This document shows, piece after piece, positions 53,636-62,824 of a stretch of 64,000 nt of DNA. The notes beneath the pieces are model-generated. The model did no database searches. It was not told where the DNA came from and was given only the letters and a program-made list of their open reading frames with translations. The position numbers were made by a program, and so were the translations under genes. Origin of the DNA: Paenibacillus mucilaginosus 3016 (GTDB lineage Bacteria > Bacillota > Bacilli > Paenibacillales > NBRC-103111); the NCBI RefSeq assembly GCF_000250655.1, contig NC_016935.1, positions 1,692,001-1,756,000 on the forward strand. Reading direction: 5' to 3'. Each line of letters starts with the position of its first letter. Position 1 is the stretch's first letter.

Positions 53636-54291
53636 CCCGCCGCCACAGGCTGCTGGATCCCGAAGATTTGAAGCGAAATGTAGGGATACGTGTTATATCG
53701 AATCGCAAGCTCCAGCTCAAGCAGGGTGAAGCGTTCGATCGTCCGGTTATTCTCCAATTTGCCTGCTTGAAGGAAGCGGAACGGAAGGGCTTTGACGTGC
53801 TCCAGGAAGGTTTGAACCGCATTTTCATCGTTTCCTGTAACAAGGACATCACTCTGCTGCCCTTGGCACAGGGGCTCTTCCACGACCTTGAAGAAGGTAT
53901 TCTTAAAGGCTCCGATGACGGCCGAAGCCGGCAGGAGGGACTGGAGCTGCTCGGCGGAGGATTCTCCCCAGGAAGTGGTGAACCCGCTGAAGTCGGAGTT
54001 GAACGGATTGGATATATCGACTACGATTTTTCCTTGAAGCTGATCCTTATGTGCCACAGCCCAGTCCTTCAGAATCGAAGCATGGAAGGCGGGAATGATC
54101 AGGTCCGCCTGCAGGGCTTCTTCATTCGTGCATACCGTTACATTCGAAAGCTGGAGCTCACGCACCAGCTGCTCCGCTTCCTCCGGATTCCGCGAACCCC
54201 ACAAGATACGAGATTGTCCGTGCGTGCTCAGCTGCTTCACCAGTGCTTTCCCCATATTCCCAGTACCCAGAACCGAAATCGTCTTTGTCAT
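53632..54291 (-). CDS. NADPH-dependent F420 reductase-like oxidoreductase
   Basis: A 219-residue Rossmann protein with ISVLGTGNMGKALVKQLSTHG at the start and GSRNPEEAEQLV for NADP phosphate binding. It matches the F420:NADP oxidoreductase / FNO-like family that in Firmicutes works without F420, probably as a dinucleotide-dependent reductase. VVDISNPFNSDFSGF and IGAFKNTFF are conserved. ATG 54291 has GAGGAGTGAT upstream. It may be controlled by the convergent LysR. Confidence 0.88.
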   Translation of the reverse strand: MTKTISVLGTGNMGKALVKQLSTHGQSRILWGSRNPEEAEQLVRELQLSNVTVCTNEEALQADLIIPAFHASILKDWAVAHKDQLQGKIVVDISNPFNSDFSGFTTSWGESSAEQLQSLLPASAVIGAFKNTFFKVVEEPLCQGQQSDVLVTGNDENAVQTFLEHVKALPFRFLQAGKLENNRTIERFTLLELELAIRYNTYPYISLQIFGIQQPVAAG

Positions 54292-54440
54292 GATTATCAC
54301 TCCTCTTTGTTATTGATATCATCTTACCAAGCATAGGGAGCTCACAGAAGTTCCGGAATGTCGGAGCCATGCAACTTTTGGTTTCGGCGGATACCGGGGC
54401 TGTATGATTGCATATGAGAATGCAGTAAAGGAAGGGTTAG

Positions 54441-55003
54441 AAGCAGCAACGCGCCTATATCATTGAAACCGTAATTTATATCTTTGGGAACAGCTATCCA
54501 TATCACCCCGGCATCATCAAGAACAGCTCGTTTTATGACAGTAATTTGGGGGCGCTTACCTCCAATATGCTGGCGGTTCCCGTTTTAAGTACATATTACG
54601 CCTTGTTCCGTTTGCGCTGGAAAGGATACCTGATCATCATCGTGTCCCTCGCTGCGGTAGAAGCATGGTTTGTGAAGCTGCAAATGTATACTTTGTTCTG
54701 GTGGCGGATCGAGTATACATCGATCGGATTAGGTGTGTTTTTGATTTTCGTGAGGATGGTATATCAACGTATGCTGCAGCCCTTAACAGGATGGGTTCAC
54801 TTTGTTCTTCTTTACTTATGCACCGCACCCCTGCTGGGCACGTTTCATATCACTTACAAACGGCAGGCTTGCTTGTCATGAACACCTGGTGGGATCCATG
54901 GTATTACACCTTGTTTCCGGCCCTTGTTTATCGTATCGCCGAAGGAATCAGCCGCCGTCTTTCAAGGATCTCCCATGCCGCACACAACTCATCTGTGACT
55001 TGA
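54441..55003 (+). pseudogene. Membrane protein of the CBO0543 kind, frameshifted
   Basis: The first frame (54441-54881) has RAYIIETVIYIFGNSYPYHP, MLAVPVLSTYYALFRLRWKG, and several helices up to GTFHITYKRQA; the second frame continues with GLLVMNTWWDPWYYTLFPAL and YRIAEGISRRL to 55003. One indel near 54870 joins them. No start codon with a ribosome site exists at the front, so the N-terminus is also lost. It is probably related to the membrane operon at 48.7-50.3 kb. Confidence 0.65.
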
Positions 55004-55147
55004 TATTAGTACGGCTCGTCCCGTCGTTTATGCAGGGCGGCTGTGCTTTTTTGTTTCCATGGCTCCACAGCGCATAGCCCCGCGGTTCCTGTCTCATCCT
55101 ATGAACAGTTCAGAATTCACCAAGAGATGAAGGAGCAGGAGCCCAAC

Positions 55148-56275
55148 ATGATGAAACATTGGCGTAATGTAACGATACTCGCAGTAGCCTCTTCCCTGGT
55201 GCTGACCACCGGATGCGGTCCGACGCTGTCCAAAGAACAGCAGCAGAGCCAGCAGCAGGGCATTCCGAGCACGAACGGACAGGCAGCGAACCGGCTGAAG
55301 AGCGAGCAGAGCAACGGAGTGAAGCAGCTGGGCACAGGGGGAACGACCCGGATCCAGGCTGCCGGCGGCAGCTCGCAGATTACGGTACCGGTCGTGGACG
55401 TGAACGGTACCGCCTATGTGGTTGGTTCGGATTTTGCGAAGAGCCTCGGCTATGATTTTGACTGGGATGCGGAGCGCAATGTGTTCCAGCTGGGGGACCA
55501 TGATGCGGCGTATGAGTTCACGGCCGGATCCCCTCAGGCGGAGAAAGAAGACCGGAAGGTCTCGATGAACGAGCCTGTGCTGCTTCAGAACTCGCAGGTC
55601 CTGCTGCCGGTGGCGTCTCTGACAAGCCTGATGCAGGAGGAGCTGTCCATCCAGAAGCAGGACAAGAACATCGTGATTACGGCGTCGGATATGGCGGTAG
55701 AGGGGTCGATCGACGGACCGGATGAAGCGAATACCGGGGCGGAGCTGGACTTCGAGGATGATCCTACGGATCCGTTCAAAGGCGTGGAAGAGGATGCTTC
55801 CCCGACCATGGGCGCCTTGGAGGCCGAGGGAGTCAGCATCACCGTGGATGAGGATGCCGTACCGGTTCTCAAGAATATCAACGTACCGGGGATGATCGCG
55901 CAGGCCAAGCGCTACCTGGGTGTGAAGTACGACTTCGGGGCGAAGCCTTATCAACAGTCGGGCCGCTTCGACTGCTCCACTTATACGAGATACATTTTCG
56001 GAAAATACGGAATCAGCCTGCCGCGCACAGCCCGGGCTCAAGCCAGATTGGGCACATCGGTCAGCCGGAAGTCGCTCCGTAAGGGGGATCTGATGTTCTT
56101 CTATGTGCCGGGCCGCTTCAAGACGAACAAGACGGTCGGCCATGTCGGCATCTATATGGGCAATCAGCTCATGATTCACGCGTCTCCCAAGCCGAAGGAT
56201 GGCGTGCAGATCACGAACATCAACAAAGCGTACTGGAAAAGAACGTATTTGTCGGCCAAGCGGTTTGTGTATTAA
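55148..56275 (+). CDS. Lipoprotein with copper-amine-oxidase-like and NlpC/P60 domains
   Basis: A 375-residue cell-wall hydrolase. The lipoprotein signal is WRNVTILAVASSLVLTTGCG, with Cys as the lipid site. A Gln/Ser-rich linker leads to a copper amine oxidase N-domain-like stretch (VPVVDVNGTAYVVGSDFAKS, LPVASLTSLM). The C-terminal NlpC/P60 peptidase (about 260-375) has Cys in GRFDCSTYTRY, His in VGHVGIYMG and His in MIHASP. It cleaves peptidoglycan stems. ATG 55148 has AGGAGC about 8 bases upstream. A terminator shared with the opposite gene follows. Confidence 0.93.
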   Translation: MMKHWRNVTILAVASSLVLTTGCGPTLSKEQQQSQQQGIPSTNGQAANRLKSEQSNGVKQLGTGGTTRIQAAGGSSQITVPVVDVNGTAYVVGSDFAKSLGYDFDWDAERNVFQLGDHDAAYEFTAGSPQAEKEDRKVSMNEPVLLQNSQVLLPVASLTSLMQEELSIQKQDKNIVITASDMAVEGSIDGPDEANTGAELDFEDDPTDPFKGVEEDASPTMGALEAEGVSITVDEDAVPVLKNINVPGMIAQAKRYLGVKYDFGAKPYQQSGRFDCSTYTRYIFGKYGISLPRTARAQARLGTSVSRKSLRKGDLMFFYVPGRFKTNKTVGHVGIYMGNQLMIHASPKPKDGVQITNINKAYWKRTYLSAKRFVY

Positions 56276-56322
56276 TCCTGCAGCGAATGGCAGTGCAGGG
56301 AAAAGTCAAAAGAACGGAAACC

Positions 56323-56355
56323 ACCCCAAGGACCCATGGTCCCTGGGGTTTTTCA
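56323..56355. terminator. Bidirectional terminator
   Basis: ACCCCAAGGACC and GGTCCCTGGGGTTTTT between convergent genes; the stem has one bulge. Confidence 0.7.
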
Positions 56356-56373
56356 TTAGAGCAGACCTCAGGT

Positions 56374-57465
56374 CTACACAAAGATATGTTCGACTTCCAG
56401 ATCCCGGCGTTCGGACAAATCGACGAATTCTCCGTCAAAGTTGACCAGCGGACGGAAAAAGTCGCTCGGGTTCGTCATGACGATCGTACCGATTTCACCG
56501 GTCAGCAGCTGTATCTTTTTGTTGATGAAATTCGGAATCATGTGACGGATGAACACCTGCGTAATCTCGGGATCGAGCTCCCCGAAGCTGCAGCGGTACA
56601 GCTCCCTTAAGACGTACAGCAGGTCGCGTTTCTTCTGATACACCCGCGTGGAGATCATCGCGCTGTAAATATCCGCCACAGCGACGATCTTGGCCATCGG
56701 ATGGATGGCTTCCCTGCGGAGCTTGAGCGGATAACCGGAACCGTCGAAGCGCTCGTGATGCTGCAGCGCGGCCATGGTGATCTCTTCGGGGAAACCGGAG
56801 CGCTTCAGAATGTCGTAGCCGAAGACGGTATGCTTCTTGATCTCATCATATTCCTCCGCGGTCAAGCGGCTCGGCTTCTGAAGGATCGCACGGTCAATGC
56901 GGCATTTGCCGATATCGTGCAGATAGCCGGCACGGCCGGCCAGGAGGGCCTTTTCCTCGGTCTGTCCCATCCACTTGGCGATATAGTAGGAGATCATGCC
57001 TACCTGCACGCTGTGCTGGTATGTATAATCGTCGCGGTTGTTCAAGACGAGAAGCAGGGACACGACATCCTTCTCCTCATGAACCCGGCCGGCCAGCGGG
57101 TTGAAGCCCCGGGCTACCTGCTCGGGGGAGATGAAGCCTTCTTCGAGCGCTTGCTCGAACGTGATCTTGATGCCGTCGACCGCCTCCTGGTAAGCCGCGA
57201 TGACGGCCTTCTCCCGGGCCGCTTCCTTCGGCTCGGAAGAGAAGGAGTACGCCTCAGCCGCAGTTGCAGTCGCGGGAGGGGAGGCTACTCCGTCAGGCGG
57301 TACGATATCGACCTTATCGATGCCGAGCCGTTGAAGCTTCTCGATGTCGGCGGCGCTTAAGAGGGTGCCGGCGGATAAGACCAGCAGTCCGCTGGGGTGA
57401 AAAGCATCCGTGCCGAGGCAGTCCCCGGCACGGACGTTCTTGGTAGGAATCAGCAAGGGTGTCAC
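56374..57465 (-). CDS. HD-GYP domain phosphodiesterase-like protein
   Basis: A 363-residue protein with a front domain of about 110 residues (LIPTKNVRAGDCLGTDAFHP) and an HD-GYP domain from about 140. HSVQVGMISYYIAKWMG, GYLHDIGKCRID and LQHHERFDGSGYP provide the metal ligands and the GYP-type motif. Such proteins break down cyclic-di-GMP. The family is common in Paenibacillus, with unknown individual signals. The gene is GC-rich and appears to be a single unit. Confidence 0.93.
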   Translation of the reverse strand: MTPLLIPTKNVRAGDCLGTDAFHPSGLLVLSAGTLLSAADIEKLQRLGIDKVDIVPPDGVASPPATATAAEAYSFSSEPKEAAREKAVIAAYQEAVDGIKITFEQALEEGFISPEQVARGFNPLAGRVHEEKDVVSLLLVLNNRDDYTYQHSVQVGMISYYIAKWMGQTEEKALLAGRAGYLHDIGKCRIDRAILQKPSRLTAEEYDEIKKHTVFGYDILKRSGFPEEITMAALQHHERFDGSGYPLKLRREAIHPMAKIVAVADIYSAMISTRVYQKKRDLLYVLRELYRCSFGELDPEITQVFIRHMIPNFINKKIQLLTGEIGTIVMTNPSDFFRPLVNFDGEFVDLSERRDLEVEHIFV

Positions 57466-57546
57466 CTCAGGTCATGATGCGATTGGGTTTGCAGCCGTAA
57501 GAGCGGCTGAACTGGATCTATAGAGCAAGGATGAACCGCTTGACCC

Positions 57547-58620
57547 CTACATGCCGATGTACCGGCTGTATAAGCTTTTCGCTGCAACGGGATCGTCCGT
57601 TCCCTGGACGATCATCCGGCCGTCGGGGAAGAGGACCAGGGTCAGATCCCCCTCCAGATGGAGCTTCAGCAGGAAGGGATTGAGCTCCACGCGTCCGGCC
57701 TTCTCCAGGCGTGCCGCCCACTCCGGCAGCGAGAGCGTCCCCGGCTGAAGAGGCTGAATCTGCACGGAGTTGCGTCCGCAGAGCGTCTGGATCGTCTCTT
57801 CTTCATGAAGGGCATCCAGATAGTCATACTGCTCAAGACCGCAGCAGGGGCAGTCCGCTTTGCGCGCTTTCGTCACGTCGATGGCGGAATAATGGTTATA
57901 CCACAGGTCCCAATGCACCATACGCCGGTTCAGAGCCTCTTCAGCTCCGGTCAGGAGCTTGAATGCCTCGGCGGCCTGGTGGGAGGCCACGGTATGGATG
58001 ATGGGCCCGATCACGCCCGCCGTATCGCAGGTTTCGGCCGTTCCCTGGGCCGGAGCCTGGCCGAACATGCAGCGCAGACAGGGGGTCGTTCCCGGGATGA
58101 CGGTCATGGAGACGCCGCGGGAGCTCACGGCACCGCCATAGATCCACGGGATGCCGTGCTTGACGCTGATATCGTTGATAAGAAAGCGCACAGAGAAATT
58201 ATCGGTCCCATCCAGAATTAAATGAACATCAGATAATAATTCCTCGGCGTTGACGGGATTGAGGTCCGCCACAACGGGCTCGATGACTACCGACGAGTTT
58301 GCCGCCCGCAGACGGGCCGCACCGGCTTCTGCCTTCGGAGCGGAGCCGGAGGCATCGGCCTCGTCGTAGAGCATCTGGCGCTGAAGATTGCTTCGCTCGA
58401 CGAAGTCCCGGTCGATCAGCCGGACATAGCCGACGCCGCCGCGCACCATATGGTTGGAGAGTACGGTGCCCAGTGCGCCCATCCCCACGATCGCTACGCG
58501 GGAGCGAAGAAGCTTCTCTTGGCCTTCCGGGCCGATCGGGGCGAACAGCATCTGGCGGGAATACCGTTCGCGGTCAGGGCCCTCCACCCCGGCTGCCGTG
58601 ATGGGTTCATTCGTGCTCAT
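57547..58620 (-). CDS. moeB: ThiF/MoeB-type adenylyltransferase
   Basis: A 357-residue E1-like enzyme that adenylates the C-terminal Gly of MoaD or ThiS. The Rossmann motif is VAIVGMGALGTVLSNHMVRGG, then RQMLYDEADA, DLNPVNAEELL and the active-site region GTTPCLRCMFG; the CPCCG motif near residue 290 binds zinc. The last 80 residues form a small extra domain. Its start overlaps the MoaD-MoaE gene by four bases, so it activates that MoaD domain. ATG 58620 is preferred to a longer frame inside the neighbour. Confidence 0.92.
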   Translation of the reverse strand: MSTNEPITAAGVEGPDRERYSRQMLFAPIGPEGQEKLLRSRVAIVGMGALGTVLSNHMVRGGVGYVRLIDRDFVERSNLQRQMLYDEADASGSAPKAEAGAARLRAANSSVVIEPVVADLNPVNAEELLSDVHLILDGTDNFSVRFLINDISVKHGIPWIYGGAVSSRGVSMTVIPGTTPCLRCMFGQAPAQGTAETCDTAGVIGPIIHTVASHQAAEAFKLLTGAEEALNRRMVHWDLWYNHYSAIDVTKARKADCPCCGLEQYDYLDALHEEETIQTLCGRNSVQIQPLQPGTLSLPEWAARLEKAGRVELNPFLLKLHLEGDLTLVLFPDGRMIVQGTDDPVAAKSLYSRYIGM

Positions 58621-59330
58621 GAGGCCGATCCCTCCTCTGCCGGGGCCGTGAGCGGATTCCAGGGGCCCTGCTGATGTCCTTTCCATTCCGAGCCGTCCTC
58701 CCAGATCTCCTTCTTCCAGATCGGCACGATCTGCTTGAGCCGCTCGATGGCATACCGGCTCGCATCATAAGAAGCATCCCGGTGGGGGGAGGAGACGGCG
58801 ATGACCACGCTGATCTCTCCGATCGGAACGGGTCCGAGACGGTGGGTGATGGCGCACAGCGTTCCCGGCCAGCGGGCTTCGATCTCCCCGCCGATCTGTT
58901 CCATCGTCTTGAGCGCCATGGGCTCATAGCCTTCATATTCGAGCAGCGTCGTCCGCTGGCCGTGGGTGAACTCCCGGGTCGTACCGACGAAGGAGAGGGC
59001 CGCACCGTGGTGCGGACGGATGACTTTGGCAGTCACGTCTTCGACGGAGATCGGGTCGCGGGTAATGATCATGCGGGGGGCCTCGCCCCCGGATACCGGC
59101 GGGATCAGCGCGACTTCGTCGCCTGGGGTGATCAGCACGGTCTCGTCCGCATAGGCCTGGTTGACGGCGACGAAGGCCGCCTGGAGCTGTGCAGCAGCTT
59201 CAGGATACAGCCCGGCCACGAGCAGTTTGAGTTCACCCGGGCGGATGCCGGCAGGGGTTATATCCAGCTCGAGCACCGGAGCACCCAGGGATTCGGCGAG
59301 CCCGGCGAAGAGCAGCAGTTTCAATTTCAT
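58617..59330 (-). CDS. MoaD-MoaE fusion, molybdopterin synthase
   Basis: A 237-residue fusion. Residues 1-83 are a MoaD ubiquitin-like domain (KLKLLLFAGLAESLG to DEVALIPPVSGGE, with the GG that is activated). From residue 86 is MoaE: MIITRDPISVEDVTAKV, GTTREFTHGQRTTLLEYEGYE and the catalytic Lys region IWKKEIWEDGSEW. In the usual enzyme MoaD ends in free GG; here GG is inside the chain followed by EAPRM, so cleavage or a changed mechanism is needed. It converts precursor Z to molybdopterin with sulfur from the MoaD end. It is coupled to moeB. Confidence 0.9.
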   Translation of the reverse strand: MKLKLLLFAGLAESLGAPVLELDITPAGIRPGELKLLVAGLYPEAAAQLQAAFVAVNQAYADETVLITPGDEVALIPPVSGGEAPRMIITRDPISVEDVTAKVIRPHHGAALSFVGTTREFTHGQRTTLLEYEGYEPMALKTMEQIGGEIEARWPGTLCAITHRLGPVPIGEISVVIAVSSPHRDASYDASRYAIERLKQIVPIWKKEIWEDGSEWKGHQQGPWNPLTAPAEEGSAS

Positions 59331-59495
59331 GGGAACCACTCCATTTATGTACGTTATGAGTAAGAAGAAGAGGGCGGAACCTTGCAGGAATAAGGGAAGC
59401 GGGCATTCCGCCGCAGATTCAGCATACCATATTTTCTGTAAAAAATGATATAATAGCAAAGACATGCTTACAAGCAAGGATCGGAGGCAGAACTC

Positions 59496-59963
59496 ATGAA
59501 AATCGCAGTATATGATGAAAAAATCGGCTCGGAGCGGCTGACCGCGGACGAACTGGCGGCGATCGGACCGCTTCACCTCTCTGCAGCCGAGCGAGTGGAA
59601 GGAGTCTCCGGCCGCGCGGTCGACTTCCTTCAGTGGTACGCGGCCTGGAGGTCCCGGCACGGAGCGGAGGGGCAGCCGATGCCGAAGCGCCTCGGGGTGC
59701 GTGCCGCCGACGAATTCGAAGCCTCGGTTCCCTGGGCCCAGCTGGAGCGGGCTCTGCTTCTATACAGGCAGGAGGACGGCCAGCCGCTGAAGAAGGGCTA
59801 TCCGCTGCGGCTGTATGTACCGGATGGAAGCAGCGACTGCCTCAACGTCAAGAGCGTGGTGCAGATCCGCTTTCTCTACGAGGGAGACCCGCAGGAAGGC
59901 GCCGATTACGGGTTCCGCAATCAGATCAGCCCGGACCAGCTGCGCAAGCGGGAAGCGAAGTAG
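59496..59963 (+). CDS. Small protein with a sulfite-oxidase-like core
   Basis: A 155-residue soluble protein. The stretch LKKGYPLRLYVPDGSSDCLN then VKSVVQIRFL resembles the end of the Moco-binding domain of sulfite oxidase-like proteins. The conserved Moco Cys region and the rest of the domain are absent, so enzyme function is doubtful. It begins MKIAVYDEKIGSERLTADEL after AAGGATCGGAGG. It is divergent from the MoaD-MoaE gene, which supports some link with molybdopterin. It lies 37 bases upstream of the yunD gene. Confidence 0.6.
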   Translation: MKIAVYDEKIGSERLTADELAAIGPLHLSAAERVEGVSGRAVDFLQWYAAWRSRHGAEGQPMPKRLGVRAADEFEASVPWAQLERALLLYRQEDGQPLKKGYPLRLYVPDGSSDCLNVKSVVQIRFLYEGDPQEGADYGFRNQISPDQLRKREAK

Positions 59964-60000
59964 CCCATGAGCGGGATCGACTCCGAAGGAAGGTGCCTGA

Positions 60001-61458
60001 GTGACTGACACAACCGTGAGGCTTCGCGTCCTTCATACGAACGATATTCACAGCCACTTTGAACATATGCCGAGCATCGCCTCCATCATCCGAACCCAGC
60101 GCGCCGAAGCGGGGGAGGACCATACGCTGACGCTCGATATCGGCGATCACATCGACCGGGTCCATCCCGCGACTGAGGGAACGCAGGGACGGGCCAATAT
60201 CGCCGTATTGAACGCCATCGGCTATGATGCCGTGACGCTGGGCAACAACGAGGGCCTGACCCTGCAGCCGGAGATTCTCTCCCGGAGGTATGGGGAAGAG
60301 GCGGCGTTCCCCGTCGTGCTGGCCAATATGCCGGAGATGGCGAGCGGCACGCATCCGGCCTGGGCCGTTCCTTATCATATTGTTGTTAAATCGGGTATTC
60401 GCGTCGGTTTGATCGGTGTCACGGCTCCGTTCGCCGAATTCTATAATCTGCTTGGCTGGGATGTCCGGGACGCGGTCGAAACGGTGCGGCGGCTCAGCAG
60501 GGAGCTTCGTCCTCAGGTGGACGTTCTCGTGGTCATGTCCCACCTCGGAATCCGGAGCGATGAACGGATGGCCGCCGAGATTGAAGGGATCGACCTGATC
60601 CTGGGCGGGCATACCCACCATCTGATCGAGGAGCCGCTGCGCATCGGGCGCACGGCCGTCTGCGCGGCGGGCAAGTTCGGCCAGTATGTCGGCGTCGTCG
60701 ACCTGGAGCTGGACTCGGCCAGTCGGGAGATCCGTAAGGTGGAATCCCGGGTGCTTGCTTCGGTAACCGGCGAGGAAGCAGGGGATATCACCTCATTGAT
60801 CGCTTCCTACAGCGAGCAGGCGAGCCGGGTGCTGGACCGCGAGGTCGTGCGGCTGGACCGGCCGCTCAGCGTGGACTGGTACGGGGAATCCCAGCTCGGC
60901 AACGTGCTTGCGGCCGGCCTGCGCCGGCGCACCGGGGCGGAGATCGGGCTCGTCAATGCGGGACAGCTGCTGGGCGGCCCGCTGCAGGGGTCCGTCACCG
61001 CCGGGCGGCTGCTGGAGCTGTGCCCGTCGCCGATCAATCCGTGCCGGATGAAGCTCACGGGCGCCCAGCTCCTTCGGGCGCTCGAGGAATCGCTGCTGCC
61101 GGAGTATATGGATAAACCGCTGTACGGGTATGGCTTCCGCGGCAAAGTGCTCGGCACCTTGTGCGTGGACGGCATGACCATCGATTATGACCCGCAGGGG
61201 GAGCCGGGTGCGAAGATTCACAGCGTATTCGTCGGGACGGAGCCGCTTGAGCCCGCCCGTGCCTATACCGTCGGCACCATCGACATGTTCACCTTCGGCA
61301 TCGGCTACCTGTCCATCAGCGAAGGAACGGAGCGGAAGTTCTACCTGCCGGAGTTTCTGCGGGACGTGCTCCTGAAGCAGCTGCATGACAAGGCGGTGCT
61401 TCAGGACAGCTCCAGGCTCCGCTGGATCCGCCTGGATGCCCGCCGGTCGACCTCTTGA
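60001..61458 (+). CDS. yunD: YunD-like metallophosphatase / 5'-nucleotidase
   Basis: A 485-residue protein with calcineurin-like motifs LHTNDIHSHF, DIGDHIDRV, LGNNEG and MSHLGIRSDE, then GGHTHH, which carry the two-metal site. The C-terminal nucleotide-binding domain has DWYGESQLGNVLAAGLRRRTG and LLGGPLQG. It lacks a signal peptide, unlike exported 5'-nucleotidases, agreeing with the YunD branch. GTG 60001 is preceded by GAAGGAAGG. It dephosphorylates nucleotides or sugar nucleotides. Confidence 0.92.
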   Translation: MTDTTVRLRVLHTNDIHSHFEHMPSIASIIRTQRAEAGEDHTLTLDIGDHIDRVHPATEGTQGRANIAVLNAIGYDAVTLGNNEGLTLQPEILSRRYGEEAAFPVVLANMPEMASGTHPAWAVPYHIVVKSGIRVGLIGVTAPFAEFYNLLGWDVRDAVETVRRLSRELRPQVDVLVVMSHLGIRSDERMAAEIEGIDLILGGHTHHLIEEPLRIGRTAVCAAGKFGQYVGVVDLELDSASREIRKVESRVLASVTGEEAGDITSLIASYSEQASRVLDREVVRLDRPLSVDWYGESQLGNVLAAGLRRRTGAEIGLVNAGQLLGGPLQGSVTAGRLLELCPSPINPCRMKLTGAQLLRALEESLLPEYMDKPLYGYGFRGKVLGTLCVDGMTIDYDPQGEPGAKIHSVFVGTEPLEPARAYTVGTIDMFTFGIGYLSISEGTERKFYLPEFLRDVLLKQLHDKAVLQDSSRLRWIRLDARRSTS

Positions 61459-61472
61459 TACAGCAGCAGACC

Positions 61473-61515
61473 AAGCCCGTACTCCTCTTGCTGAAGGAGT
61501 ACGGGCTTTTCTTTT
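61473..61515 (+). terminator. Terminator after yunD
   Basis: AGCCCGTACTCCT and AGGAGTACGGGCT, a perfect 13-bp stem, followed by TTTCTTTTC. Confidence 0.9.
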
Positions 61516-61640
61516 CAATACAATCGTATTACGTTACAATGGAAAGTATATATCTAGTATAGGATATACATAGGTCCGCCTGGGGGGCTCCTCCGGGAAG
61601 GGACGATGATCTTATGAGAAGTCAGGTGTGAAGAAGAACC

Positions 61641-62777
61641 ATGTCCGAAATCAACCAAGAAGGCCTCATCAGGGACCTTCCGCCCATAACACCCAGCAAT
61701 GACCCATGGGATCCGCTGAATTCGTTCCGGCAGTACGGCGAGCACAAGCTGACCAGCGTGGAGCTCACGGTCACGAACCTGTGCAACATGCGCTGTGAGC
61801 ACTGCGCCGTGGGAGAGTCTCTGACGATGACGGAAGGGCCGAGAATTCCCGTCTCCGTCATCCTGAAGAGGCTCGATGAAGTCGAGCATCTCGAGACGAT
61901 CTCGATCACGGGGGGAGAGCCGAGCTATCACGCGTCGACGGTCAAGGATTACATCGTGCCGATTCTCCGCTACGCGAGGGAGAGAGGCGTCCGCTCGCAG
62001 ATCAACTCGAACATCACGCTCGATCTGTCCCGCTACGAGATGATGGCGCCGTACCTGGACGTGATGCACATTTCGTTCAATTATCTGAACGGGGATGACT
62101 TCTACGGGGTCGGGTTCGAGCGCTCGCCGCGCCGCGTCAGCAAAGAGACGGCCTACAAGCTGTATGACCGGATGGTCGAGAATGCGGCGGCGCTGACCCG
62201 CGGCGGCATGTTCGTGTCAGCCGAAAGCATGATCAACTACAAGACGCATGAGAAGCTGGTCGGCATTCACGGCCTCATCCGGGATATGGGCTGCCAGCGC
62301 CACGAAGTGCACCCGATGTACCCGAGCGCCTTCGCCTCTCATCTTCCGCGGCTCTCGCTTGACGATACCCGCAGGGCCGTCACCAAGCTGCTGAACGGCC
62401 GGGACCCGGAGCTGTGGATGCTCTTCGGCACGCTGCCGTTCTATGCCTGCAGCCCGCTGGAGCAGGACCGGGAGCTGGTGAGGCGCCTTCGCGAAGAGCC
62501 TAATGTCACCGTCCGCAACGATCCGGACGGACGCAACCGCCTTAATGTGAATCTCTTTACCGGGGATGTCTATGTAACCGACTTTTCTGACGTGCCTTCT
62601 TTGGGTAATGTACATCAAGACAGGCTGGAGGACGTGTTCTCCCGTTGGAAGAACCACCCGCTGAACGGGACCGTGTCCTGCTACTGCCCGGCAGCGGCCT
62701 GCTGCGGGCCCAACCTGCTGGTCGTGGATACATATTACAAGGATGTGGACTTCCGCTCGCGGCGTGCCGTGGTCTGA
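61641..62777 (+). CDS. yfkAB: YfkAB-type radical SAM protein
   Basis: A 378-residue protein with the iron-sulfur motif TNLCNMRCEHCAVGESL (CxxxCxxC) and SITGGEPSYHASTVKDY, both typical of radical SAM enzymes. A Cys-rich end CYCPAAACCGPN probably holds a second cluster, as in YfkAB proteins. The substrate is unknown in the family. The gene has its own unit between a terminator and the next gene 47 bases on. Confidence 0.93.
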   Translation: MSEINQEGLIRDLPPITPSNDPWDPLNSFRQYGEHKLTSVELTVTNLCNMRCEHCAVGESLTMTEGPRIPVSVILKRLDEVEHLETISITGGEPSYHASTVKDYIVPILRYARERGVRSQINSNITLDLSRYEMMAPYLDVMHISFNYLNGDDFYGVGFERSPRRVSKETAYKLYDRMVENAAALTRGGMFVSAESMINYKTHEKLVGIHGLIRDMGCQRHEVHPMYPSAFASHLPRLSLDDTRRAVTKLLNGRDPELWMLFGTLPFYACSPLEQDRELVRRLREEPNVTVRNDPDGRNRLNVNLFTGDVYVTDFSDVPSLGNVHQDRLEDVFSRWKNHPLNGTVSCYCPAAACCGPNLLVVDTYYKDVDFRSRRAVV

Positions 62778-62824
62778 CGGAGTCCCATCCGCCCATCCTA
62801 TTAACGCAAAGGAGATTGACGTCA

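Noticed and set aside
55094..56179. Minus-strand frame of 361 codons opposite the NlpC/P60 gene
   Set aside because: Arg/His-rich composition typical of antisense GC-rich shadows; the plus strand has a clear lipoprotein hydrolase.
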